From assembly GCF_002909445.1 (NCBI RefSeq), contig NZ_PPXC01000013.1, forward strand, positions 58,244 through 122,243: 64,000 nucleotides of DNA, in the 5' to 3' direction. The notes beneath the pieces are model-generated. The model saw only the letters and a list, made by a program, of their open reading frames with translations. It was not told the DNA's origin and searched no databases. Positions 49,002-56,630 of the stretch are shown in pieces. Each line of letters begins with the position of its first letter. Positions within the stretch are counted from its first letter, which is position 1. Origin of the DNA: Arthrobacter glacialis (GTDB lineage: Bacteria; Actinomycetota; Actinomycetes; Actinomycetales; Micrococcaceae). The translations under genes and the position numbers were made by a program.

Positions 49002-50618
49002 ATGAACGTCAAAAAGCTGCTCCCCTTGGGCATCATTGCCGTAATCTTGGTGCCCTGCTTCTTCATCGCCATGATGCTCACAGTCACCTTGGGAGCCATC
49101 TCAGCAGCCACAAACGGCAAAAAAGGTGACCAAGGAGTAACTCCCGGATGCGTGCCTCTGACCGTTGTTGGCGGTTTCGCAAATCCCCTCGTCGGGCAGC
49201 TCACCAGCCCCTATGGTCCCCGGGACAACCCCTTTGGCCCAGGCGTCATCCCGGCAGGCTTTCAAAGTGAAGATCCACTGACCTTCCACGATGGATCCGA
49301 CATTGCCGGCGTTCTCGAAGGCACCCCCTACTACTCCGCCAGCGCCGGCAAGGTTCTGACGGTCTTTGGTGCGGGAACCAGCGACGGGCCCGGAGACGGT
49401 GGAAACGGGATCATCATCGATGCCGGCAACGGTGTCCACCTTTGGTATTGGCACGCAGTCAACGGAAGCGCCAAAGTCGAAAAAGGGGACACCGTCTCCG
49501 CAAGCCAGCAGCTGGCGGCCACAGGGCGCAGCGGAATGGCCACAGGTGTCCACCTGCATTTCTCCATCCAGGTGAACGGTAAGAGTGTGGATCCAGTTGC
49601 CTGGATGAAGCAGAAAGGGATCACCCTTGGCCAAGGAAGGCCAACCAAACAAATAGAGAACGCATCTACCACCAACCAGCCCGCAGCCCCAGCCCAGGCA
49701 GACAATGCAGGCTTCACCACCAAAGGCCCCGACGCCGCGGATATGACTCTCAGTGCGGATCAGATGAGGAACGCCGGGATCATCAAAGACGAGGGATTCA
49801 AAGCAGGGGCAACGAACAATGACATCAAGATTGCGCTCATGGTGGCACTGCAGGAGTCGCGCCTGCGGATGCTCAGCAACAAGAGCCGCTACCCAGAATC
49901 CGTGAACTATCCCAACCAGGGCGATGGAAGCGACAACGACTCATTGAACTTCATGCAACAGCGACCGGCGACAGGATGGGGAACTGTAGCTCAGCTAATG
50001 GACCCCTCCTATGCGGCAAGGGCTTTCTTTGGTGGACAGAGCGGGCCCAACCATGGAGAGCCGCCCGGACTGCTGGATATACCCAATCGTCAATCGCTGC
50101 CCTTGGGCGAAGCCGGCCAGAGAGTCCAGCGTTCAGCCTTCCCCCTGGAATACGAAAAATGGGCCTCGTCCTCCACCGCCATCTTGGCCAACCTCGGAGG
50201 CGGAACCGCGGAGCAATGCGACAACGCGAAAGAGAACGGCCCGGGAGCTGTCACAAACCAGCTGGAGGCAAGGCAGGCGATCATCGAAGCAGCGAAGAAG
50301 GGACTAGGCGGGACCTACTCCTGGGGACACGGGGAATTCAAAAACTGGGATTGTTCAGGCTACGTCAAGTGGGTGTACTCCCAGGCAGGCATGACCCTTC
50401 CACGCACGGAGCAATGGAGCGTCGGATCCGAAACGAACGACCCCAGCCCCGGGGACCTCGTTGTGCAAAATCCAGACGGAGAAAACCACTGGGCCCACGT
50501 TGGGATCTATGCTGGCGACGGGATGATGTACTCCGCACTCAACCCCGCTGAAGGAACCCTCCTCCACCCTGTGGACTGGAACCCCGGATCCAAATACTTC
50601 GTGCTCATCAAAGGCTGA
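49002..50618 (+). CDS. Bifunctional conjugative peptidoglycan hydrolase (M23 + NlpC/P60)
   Basis: This is a 538-residue protein. After an N-terminal membrane helix (LGIIAVILVPCFFIAMMLTVTLG), residues ~60-200 form an M23 zinc endopeptidase (HDGSDIAG and GVHLHFSIQV with the HxH ligands). Residues ~240-400 hold a lysozyme/transglycosylase-like helical part (NNDIKIALMVALQESRL). The last ~130 residues are an NlpC/P60 cysteine peptidase (NWDCSGYVKWVYSQAG with nucleophile C, and HVGIY). It opens the wall for the transfer channel. TcpG is the Gram-positive relative, but most relatives have fewer catalytic modules. Confidence 0.85.
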   Translation: MNVKKLLPLGIIAVILVPCFFIAMMLTVTLGAISAATNGKKGDQGVTPGCVPLTVVGGFANPLVGQLTSPYGPRDNPFGPGVIPAGFQSEDPLTFHDGSDIAGVLEGTPYYSASAGKVLTVFGAGTSDGPGDGGNGIIIDAGNGVHLWYWHAVNGSAKVEKGDTVSASQQLAATGRSGMATGVHLHFSIQVNGKSVDPVAWMKQKGITLGQGRPTKQIENASTTNQPAAPAQADNAGFTTKGPDAADMTLSADQMRNAGIIKDEGFKAGATNNDIKIALMVALQESRLRMLSNKSRYPESVNYPNQGDGSDNDSLNFMQQRPATGWGTVAQLMDPSYAARAFFGGQSGPNHGEPPGLLDIPNRQSLPLGEAGQRVQRSAFPLEYEKWASSSTAILANLGGGTAEQCDNAKENGPGAVTNQLEARQAIIEAAKKGLGGTYSWGHGEFKNWDCSGYVKWVYSQAGMTLPRTEQWSVGSETNDPSPGDLVVQNPDGENHWAHVGIYAGDGMMYSALNPAEGTLLHPVDWNPGSKYFVLIKG

Positions 50619-50629
50619 AGGAGGCCACC

Positions 50630-51283
50630 ATGAACAACACCAAAGGCCGGCTCCTCAACATCGCCATGGCCTGCACCCTAGTCCTGGGAATCATCTTCCT
50701 GACTCTCTGGATCAAATCTGCCCCACCCACAGGTACACCCCGAGATTCCGCAGAATCTAGCGCCTCAGCCGAATCTCTTCCAGACATTCCAAAAGAACCA
50801 ACCCCCACTCCGCAGATCCCCAACACCCTTCTGGAATACCTACCAGCGCAGGAAGAAGAAGCCCTCAAGAATGACAGCACCAAATTCCTCCAGGCCTACA
50901 CCCAACGCATCTACACAGACCCTTCTCCCACCAGCTGGCTAGGACGCGCAAAGGCCCTGGCAACCACCCACTATGCAGACCAGCTCGAGCAGAACTACGG
51001 CGGCGGCAGCGGAGGAGCAGCATGGACGGAGTTCATCTCAACCAAGTCCCAAACAACCCTCACCATCGTCGAACTGAAGGTCATTCGAACCGACCACATT
51101 GAAACCGGCAAGGCCCAAACCATGATGACTTTCGACATCGAAACAACCACCGGAGACGGCACCATCACCGCAGCACCCTTACGATTCATCAAAATTCTGA
51201 GCATTGAAAAGACAGCCGACACATGGCGAGTGGCATCCCTGGACAACCCCAGCGGAGATCCCGCCTACATGCCCACCCGCTAA
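50630..51283 (+). CDS. Conjugation-operon secreted/anchored protein
   Basis: This 217-residue protein has an N-terminal membrane helix, a Ser/Pro/Glu linker and a globular domain with an NTF2-like sequence feel (FLQAYTQRIYTDPSPTSWLGRAKALATTHYADQLEQNYGGG, then TWRVASLD). It resembles a second VirB8-like or periplasmic scaffold. It starts 11 bases after the hydrolase gene with AAGGAGG upstream and is the last gene before a strong terminator, after which cargo genes intervene. Confidence 0.65.
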   Translation: MNNTKGRLLNIAMACTLVLGIIFLTLWIKSAPPTGTPRDSAESSASAESLPDIPKEPTPTPQIPNTLLEYLPAQEEEALKNDSTKFLQAYTQRIYTDPSPTSWLGRAKALATTHYADQLEQNYGGGSGGAAWTEFISTKSQTTLTIVELKVIRTDHIETGKAQTMMTFDIETTTGDGTITAAPLRFIKILSIEKTADTWRVASLDNPSGDPAYMPTR

Positions 51284-51296
51284 ACAAATCGACAGC

Positions 51297-51331
51297 AAGG
51301 GCCCGGAGAGACAACTTCTCCCCGGGCCCTT
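51297..51331 (+). terminator. Terminator ending the channel gene cluster
   Basis: AAGGGCCCGGAGAG pairs with CTCCCCGGGCCCTT with one mismatch, followed by TTC. It marks the end of the transfer-channel operon upstream of the cargo block. Confidence 0.75.
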
Positions 51332-51342
51332 TTCAATGTCCA

Positions 51343-51383
51343 AGCCAGTTCCGAGCGGTCTACTCCTCTATCCGGAACTGGCT
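51343..51383. repeat. Inverted repeat in intergenic region
   Basis: AGCCAGTTCCG (51343-51353) and CGGAACTGGCT (51373-51383) are exact arms 19 bases apart. Its role is unknown, and it lies between the transfer operon terminator and the gene-poor stretch. Confidence 0.4.
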
Positions 51384-51776
51384 GAGATCAAATAAGAATC
51401 GCCACACCACCAGCACGAGAATGGGCATGAATTAGGGCCATAAATCATGTTGGGAAGAGGGAAGGACATCCATCGGTATCGGCAGCAGCCACCCACACCA
51501 TCACTTCCATTGAAGGCCCTGCCCCGTTTTCAATACGTCGAGCAACCAGCCCCAAGACCGCAAATCCACCGTGAGCTGCTGTGCAATGTGCCGCCCTCCA
51601 GCCGCTTGGAAGCAGGGAAGAAAACAGTTCTGAATGTGAGAAATGGGGGAGCGGGGACCAGAAAAAGAGAGTCAACTTAAGTTGACAAACCATCTGGATC
51701 AAATGCTCTATTACCCCTTGGGAAGGGAAGTTCGATCAATTCTAAGAACCTCTTCGAGAACCTATTATTGATCGTA

Positions 51777-51810
51777 CACCCCCTTGTCAAGTTAAGGGGG
51801 TGATTTTTTT
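51777..51810 (+). terminator. Perfect Rho-independent terminator
   Basis: CACCCCCTT and AAGGGGGTG pair over 9 bases with an 8-base loop and a run of seven T. No gene ends nearby, so it may end a small RNA or be the terminus of the structured element 51733-51774. Confidence 0.7.
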
Positions 51811-51829
51811 GTGTGGGATCCGGAGCTAC

Positions 51830-51900
51830 GTGTCACTAATCCCGATTTGGTGTCACCAGCGTGTCACCAGTCCGGATTTCATGTCACCAGACGATGGCGG
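51830..51900. repeat. GTGTCACC repeat cluster, left edge of cargo block
   Basis: GTGTCACTAAT, GTGTCACCAG (51850), GTGTCACCAG (51861) and CATGTCACCAG (51880) occur in one 70-base stretch. Clustered GTGTCAC repeats of this kind lie at the ends of some IS21-family elements, and none of that family's genes is seen here. Confidence 0.45.
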
Positions 51901-52013
51901 ATTGTTGTTGGTAGCAAGGCTCTGGCTTGCTGGCTTGGGATTGTTTGTGTGGCCCGTAAGGGGACCTCCTGCGGGACGCCTGCCACTGGGAGAAGTCTGA
52001 TTCCCGGTGCCGG

Positions 52014-52562
52014 TCAGTTGCCGAACAGGTTCTTCTTCATTGCGTAGTTAGTCAGCTTCACGCCGACCATCACAGGATGCTGTTTTGCTTCGACGATGAA
52101 TCCGTAGCGCTCGAAGAAGGGGCGGGCCGTAATACTGACATCGGCGGTCAGCTCTGCCAGGCGCTCTGCGCGCGCGTGGGCCTCCACATGGGCAAGGAGG
52201 TGACGCGCTACCCCGAGCCGTAGGAAGCGCGGGGACACGAACATCATGTCTATATACCCTTGCGAATCTACGTCGGAGAAGCCTGCTGGTTCCCCATCCA
52301 CGGTCGCCACGTAACTATTCCGCGCGTTCATCGCGGCATGCCAGGTGGATAGTTCTCGCGCTTCTGGCCGAGCCCACGCCTGGATCTGCTCCGGCGAGTA
52401 ATCAGCGGCAGCAGTCTCGGTAACTGCGGCAAGGAAGATCGCCATGGTGTCTGCAGCATCCGCGAGACGGTAAGAACGAATGGCAACAACTGGCACATTG
52501 GTGTTTGTTTTCAAGTCCACAGAACTAGCATCCCACTTCGACTGACGATGACCACTCGGCAC
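52014..52562 (-). CDS. GNAT-family N-acetyltransferase
   Basis: This protein of about 182 residues has the GNAT fold: DVDSQGYIDMMFVSPRFLRLGVARHLLAHVEAHA contains the acetyl-CoA-binding RxxGxA-type loop (LRLGVARHL), and FFERYGFIVEAKQ is motif B. The start is uncertain (GTG 52562). It is convergent with nothing obvious downstream except the terminator region. The substrate is unknown. First of three adjacent GNAT genes. Confidence 0.75.
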   Translation of the reverse strand: MPSGHRQSKWDASSVDLKTNTNVPVVAIRSYRLADAADTMAIFLAAVTETAAADYSPEQIQAWARPEARELSTWHAAMNARNSYVATVDGEPAGFSDVDSQGYIDMMFVSPRFLRLGVARHLLAHVEAHARAERLAELTADVSITARPFFERYGFIVEAKQHPVMVGVKLTNYAMKKNLFGN

Positions 52563-52623
52563 TTATCGTGCCCCGTAGCCGAACGGTTTACGGGCGCTTG
52601 AAGCTCTGTGTGAGACTTTATCT

Positions 52624-53079
52624 ATGATCTCCATACGGCAGCGAAAAAACGCAGATCTAGACACGATAGTTGGATGGGTACCCGATGCTGCCGCTCTCTA
52701 CCTCTTCACTGGCCCACGCTTGACGTGGCCACTCTCGACAGAGCAGCTCTCAGAGATGGAGACCGAGCAGAACCTCAGCGCATGGATTGGCGCGAGCAGC
52801 AGCAATGGCAGACCCGTAGGCCATTTCGATCTCACCCAGCACGGCGAGACCTTCCGGATCGGTCGGGTCATCATCGATCCAGCACAACGAGGCCAGGGGC
52901 TCGCCGCGACTCTAGTCGCGCTGGCCGTGGCCAAAGGTCAAGCACTAGGAGCCTCCCGGATCACGCTAAATGTCATCGCCGGAAATTTGCCCGCCATCCG
53001 CACCTATGAGCGAATCGGATTCAGAACTTCTCCAACGTCAACGGACCCCGGCGTCCTAGCTATGGAACTCTTGCTCTGA
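52624..53079 (+). CDS. GNAT-family N-acetyltransferase
   Basis: This 151-residue protein has the GNAT core: FRIGRVIIDPAQRGQGLAATLVALAVAKG with the acetyl-CoA loop RGQGLA, then ITLNVIAGNLPAIRTYERIGFR. It is divergent from the preceding GNAT gene, and its start codon lies about 60 bases away. Substrate unknown. Confidence 0.8.
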   Translation: MISIRQRKNADLDTIVGWVPDAAALYLFTGPRLTWPLSTEQLSEMETEQNLSAWIGASSSNGRPVGHFDLTQHGETFRIGRVIIDPAQRGQGLAATLVALAVAKGQALGASRITLNVIAGNLPAIRTYERIGFRTSPTSTDPGVLAMELLL

Positions 53080-53465
53080 TAGACGCCCGAAGAGGGACCA
53101 TCACCGGGCCGCTTTCACTGTCTCCACCGAAGTTGACTTCGGGGTAATTCTCGACCAGTGCGGGTTTCCGCAGGGGAACCCTCTGCGGGACACGATTTCA
53201 AGGGCATCACTTCTACATCAGACATTGTTTGTGGGGATGATCGGATTCCCAAAACAATCTGATTTTTGTCCGTGGTGGAACGATTATTTAACCTCGCCGG
53301 GCTGGTTCTCTGCGAGGTCGTAAACAACCCGACTGCAATGGCTGTAGGGGATGCCGAAGCAAAGCTCTGAACTAAGAAATGGCTCTTGTAGATGCCGCAA
53401 TGGGCAGGGCCTCACACTGAGCAAACGGCGGCGACTGCCCGAAATGAATCGCGAAAATGCCGTGC
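53080..53465. other. Intergenic region with imperfect dyad
   Basis: No gene is recognised. CCGCAGGGG and CCCTCTGCGG (about 53169-53189) form an imperfect hairpin followed by GGGACACG. A related CTGCGGGACG occurs near 51970, so the two sites may share an origin. Confidence 0.4.
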
Positions 53466-53972
53466 TTAATTCTGAGCGTCGAGTTGGAGAAGCATTGTAT
53501 CCGAGCCACCGTTGCGACCGACTTTGACGAAGCCTAGGCGCTCATAAAGCGCCCGGGCACGGTTCCCGTCTTCAACGCTGAGGCTGATAGCTCGCAGTCC
53601 GCGTGAGCGTCCGATTGTAATGAGGCTTGCCATGAGAGCCGTGCCAGCACCTATACCGCGGTGGCCAGGCAGGACTCCGATGGTCAGTTCAGGAATGTCC
53701 TCTGCAATAAAGCCATAGCCAGCGTCGTCTGGGGCGAAGGTCCGACACCATGCTCCACCAATCTGGACGCCGTCATGCGTCTGTGCCACGACGCCGAAGT
53801 CACCGACTCGCGGCCAACCTTTGAGGTAGCGCGAAAGATCTGGATTGGTTGCGAACTCTTCGTGGGTGAAGCGCGCGGCCCCGTTCCAGTTCATTGCCTC
53901 GAAAGCCGCCAAAGCCAGAATTGATTTGTCGTTGGCAATTGCTTCTCGGACTTTGACTTCGTTGTCTTCCAT
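53466..53972 (-). CDS. GNAT-family N-acetyltransferase
   Basis: This protein of about 168 residues has ELTIGVLPGHRGIGAGTALMASLITIGRSRG with the acetyl-CoA loop HRGIGAG, then AISLSVEDGNRARALYERLGFVKVGR. The ATG at 53972 is chosen because GGTGGGG precedes it. It is the third GNAT in 2 kb. The proteins are not close copies of one another, so this is a gathering of separate genes rather than a recent duplication. Confidence 0.8.
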   Translation of the reverse strand: MEDNEVKVREAIANDKSILALAAFEAMNWNGAARFTHEEFATNPDLSRYLKGWPRVGDFGVVAQTHDGVQIGGAWCRTFAPDDAGYGFIAEDIPELTIGVLPGHRGIGAGTALMASLITIGRSRGLRAISLSVEDGNRARALYERLGFVKVGRNGGSDTMLLQLDAQN

Positions 53973-54118
53973 GAACCCCACCCTAACTCACCGATATTTC
54001 GAAGGGTGCACTTCAAATATGTCCCAAAAGGCGGTCAGCGACGAGGTGTCGCCTAGTGATGTCGCGTTGGTGAGGCATCGAGCACTTCATCTCGCTGGGG
54101 GAACCTTGAACGGGCACA

Positions 54119-54745
54119 TTATGAACGGAACTTCTGCGATGACAGTGACGTGCCCGCTGAGTGCCTCTGGTCGTCATACACAAAGCCGGAGAGCAGTAGC
54201 TGGATCGGGCGTTCCAGTTCGGCTTGGAGTGCTTTGAGCGTCGTCGTTTCGGATTGCCGCCGACGTCCGTACAGGCGGTCAAAAAGGAGTCCTTCGAGGA
54301 CAGCAATCAGGTCTGCTGCGGCTTGCTGTGGTTCATGCACACCGAGGGCTCGGAACAGGGCGACTGCTTTCTCGTAGGAGAACAAGCTCCCGGAAAGAAG
54401 GCCAGCGAGTTCGGGATCTTCAGCGGTCTCAACGATCAGTGCGTACCGAGCGCGCGAGTGTCCTCGTCGCTCGTGGAGGAGCAACACGAGTTGCGACGCA
54501 ATTACTGCTGATGCGGCATCAGGAGTCACCATTCGCTCAGGTTGCGCATTTTCAAATGCATCACGCGAGCACTTCGTTAGATACCCGATCGTCGCAGACA
54601 AAAGTGCATGGCGGGTCCTGAAGTAGTAGGACGTTGATCCGGCAGGCAAAGCCAAATGGCGATCAATAGCTTGATGACTAACGGCATGGCCACCCCCACG
54701 GGCAAGAAGCTCCACAGCCGCCTCACAGATAAGTTCGCGCCTCAA
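54119..54745 (-). CDS. TetR-family transcriptional regulator
   Basis: This 208-residue protein has the TetR HTH (ELICEAAVELLARGGGHAVSHQAIDRHLALPAGSTSYYFRTRHALL) and a helical ligand-binding domain. The only usable start is TTG at 54745. The preceding in-frame codons (PKISRTT-like) look like part of the usual TetR leader but have no ATG or GTG, so either the N-terminus was cut or a rare start is used. A perfect 18-base palindrome lies upstream, shared with the divergent ATPase gene, and is the likely operator. Confidence 0.8.
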   Translation of the reverse strand: MRRELICEAAVELLARGGGHAVSHQAIDRHLALPAGSTSYYFRTRHALLSATIGYLTKCSRDAFENAQPERMVTPDAASAVIASQLVLLLHERRGHSRARYALIVETAEDPELAGLLSGSLFSYEKAVALFRALGVHEPQQAAADLIAVLEGLLFDRLYGRRRQSETTTLKALQAELERPIQLLLSGFVYDDQRHSAGTSLSSQKFRS

Positions 54746-54781
54746 TGTAGTTCGTGAGATTTTTGGGCCCCTTTCAAGTTG

Positions 54782-54799
54782 CCTCTATAATTATAGAGG
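54782..54799. promoter_or_regulatory. Perfect 18-bp palindrome, likely TetR operator
   Basis: CCTCTATAATTATAGAGG is its own complement. It lies between the divergent TetR and AFG1-like genes (37 bases from the TetR TTG and 29 from the ATPase ATG) and contains a TATAAT-like core, so binding would block both promoters. Confidence 0.65.
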
Positions 54800-54828
54800 T
54801 TACTGGGCGGTGAACAAAGGAGTCCGAG

Positions 54829-55881
54829 ATGAGCTGGTTTCAACGGAATTGGCTGACGAAGAGAAGGCATCATCCGTCGCCACTCGAAAGTATTACAGTC
54901 GAAGTTTTCGAGCGTGCTGCCATCTCCGAAGGATTCACAATCGATACAGCGCAGCGCGAGGCGATTGGGGCCCTTATGGCACCTGCCGAGCATGGCTTCT
55001 ACCTGTGGGGACCCGTGGGGTGTGGCAAGAGTTGGATCTTGAATGTCTACTACGACGCGATCTCATCGTCTCGCAAAAGGCGCGTACATTTCCATGAATT
55101 CTTTCATCAACTCCATCAGGCTATTAATAAGAACGGGAACTCGATCGAGAGAGCCCTCGACGAGCTTCTCAACGAGGTCGATGTGCTCTGCTTCGATGAG
55201 TTCCACGTCCATGATGTCGGTGACTCAACGTTTATTCGGCGGATGTTGCTAGCACTCTTTGCGCGACCGATCAGGCTGATAGTCACGTCGAACTATCCGC
55301 CAGATGGATTGCTTCCCAACCCACTCTTTCACGACATGTTTCTTCCCACCATCAAGGTGATCGCTGAGAAGCTTGAGGTCTTGGAGATTCGTGGCACGCG
55401 CGACTACAGGCTGGATTCAGAGCACACGCAAGGGTTCTCCTCCGGAGTATGGCTGAGTCCAGGCACCGCAGCGCAATATCGTGAGCTCGGGCTGTCAACT
55501 CACGGAGCCAGTAGCGCTGCGACGGTCACCGTGAGCGGACGGTTGCTGAATGTTGTACAAGCAGACCATGAGCTACTCTGGTTCCGATTCAGTGACCTGT
55601 GTGAGTCCAAGACAGGCAGCAGCGACTACCTCGACCTTGCTGCTCGCCACCAGACATGGCTGATCAGCGACATACCAAGCCTCACGGAGCTTGACAGGGA
55701 ACCCGCGCAACGATTCGCAAACCTGATCGACGTGCTCTATGACAGGCAGATCCTTGTCACCTTCATCGCTACAGTCCCCATTCATGAACTGGCAGCCACA
55801 TCGAGAGGGCCTCTCGACATTGACCGCACCATCAGCAGGCTCTCACAACTACGGCACCACAACGAATCAATACTTAAATAA
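54829..55881 (+). CDS. AFG1/ZapE-like P-loop ATPase
   Basis: This is a 350-residue AAA ATPase. Walker A is GFYLWGPVGCGKSWILNVYY and Walker B is VDVLCFDEFHVHDVGD, with the following FIRRMLLALFARPIRLIVTSNYPPDGLLPNPLFHDMFLPTI matching AFG1/ZapE. The chromosomal counterpart acts on division or protein quality control. This copy sits under a TetR-like switch with the palindrome above, so it is inducible cargo. CAAAGGAG precedes the ATG. Confidence 0.8.
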   Translation: MSWFQRNWLTKRRHHPSPLESITVEVFERAAISEGFTIDTAQREAIGALMAPAEHGFYLWGPVGCGKSWILNVYYDAISSSRKRRVHFHEFFHQLHQAINKNGNSIERALDELLNEVDVLCFDEFHVHDVGDSTFIRRMLLALFARPIRLIVTSNYPPDGLLPNPLFHDMFLPTIKVIAEKLEVLEIRGTRDYRLDSEHTQGFSSGVWLSPGTAAQYRELGLSTHGASSAATVTVSGRLLNVVQADHELLWFRFSDLCESKTGSSDYLDLAARHQTWLISDIPSLTELDREPAQRFANLIDVLYDRQILVTFIATVPIHELAATSRGPLDIDRTISRLSQLRHHNESILK

Positions 55882-56630
55882 TGGCGATTCGTGTAAAGGT
55901 GAGAATCACCAGGCTGATCGGTGTGGAATTCCACCCGCCGAAATCTGCGGCACAACCAAGCCTGTCCTTAACCTGTCCTTAAGATGTTCGCCTCACTGCC
56001 CAGCGACGCACGAGCGCGGAGCCGCCAGCTATCTGCCCCGCCGTATCCCCCTGGGGACCCAACAAGCGATCTTCTTCACTACTTGCACAGTCTCGCGGTC
56101 CTTTCGGGGGTGTGTCTAGAATGGCATTTTGGAGTCCCATAAGCCGGTCCATGACCGGTCCAACCTCCACGAAAATGCCCCGGAACAACAATCCGAGCGC
56201 TTCTGCGCTCGTCGGATTCCCGTATGCCGTGCCCGCAATTAAGCCCGCGTGCCTTATACGGGACGGTATTTCCGTCAATATGAGGCCACTCTTCTGACTC
56301 CGACAATCGCCGGGCCGATGCTCGCCAAAACCTGACAGGCCCAGATGGTGTGGGCGTCGCACACGGAACGAAGCGCGGTCGTTTTCATCAATGACAGAGC
56401 GTCTGTAGGAAAGTGACACGAAATTGAGAATCTCGGAGATCTTGGCCGGTGCATCGTCGCAGGTCAGAGCGATTCGCTGGTGACAGGCAGCCCGGGATCC
56501 TACATGTCACCATTCTCAGACTCATGTCACCAGATGTGGGCGGCTACTTTCCCCGTTCTTGCTTTGTTTCAGCAGGAGATCGATACCTACCTCCAGAGAA
56601 AGAGAATCATTCACCCCAACCAAAGGAGCC
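55882..56630. other. Gene-poor region with decayed mobile-element features
   Basis: About 750 bases without a convincing gene. CTGTCCTTAAC occurs twice in tandem near 55961. An unusual stretch at 56080-56350 contains short inverted repeats (CATGACCGG-type). It ends with a CTGGTGACA (56477) and two ATGTCACC repeats at about 56500-56535. I do not recognise an intact element. Confidence 0.35.
56477..56543. repeat. GTCACC repeat cluster, right edge of cargo block
   Basis: CTGGTGACA, then two ATGTCACC copies, the last within CATGTCACCAGATGTGGGCG, which matches the left-edge repeat at 51880-51900 in the same orientation at 18 of 21 positions. Confidence 0.45.

Larger units (their letters stand above)
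51384..52013. other. Gene-poor region with structured element and GTGTCAC repeats
   Basis: No convincing gene is seen over about 630 bases. It holds CGATCAAT/ATTGATCG arms (51733, 51767) around two AGAACCT repeats, a perfect terminator and a cluster of GTGTCACCAG repeats that mark the cargo edge. Confidence 0.5.

Noticed and set aside
55979-56419. 146-codon minus-strand frame in the gene-poor cargo edge
   Set aside because: The sequence looks unlike a known transposase or resolvase, has no ribosome-binding site and lies in a decayed region.
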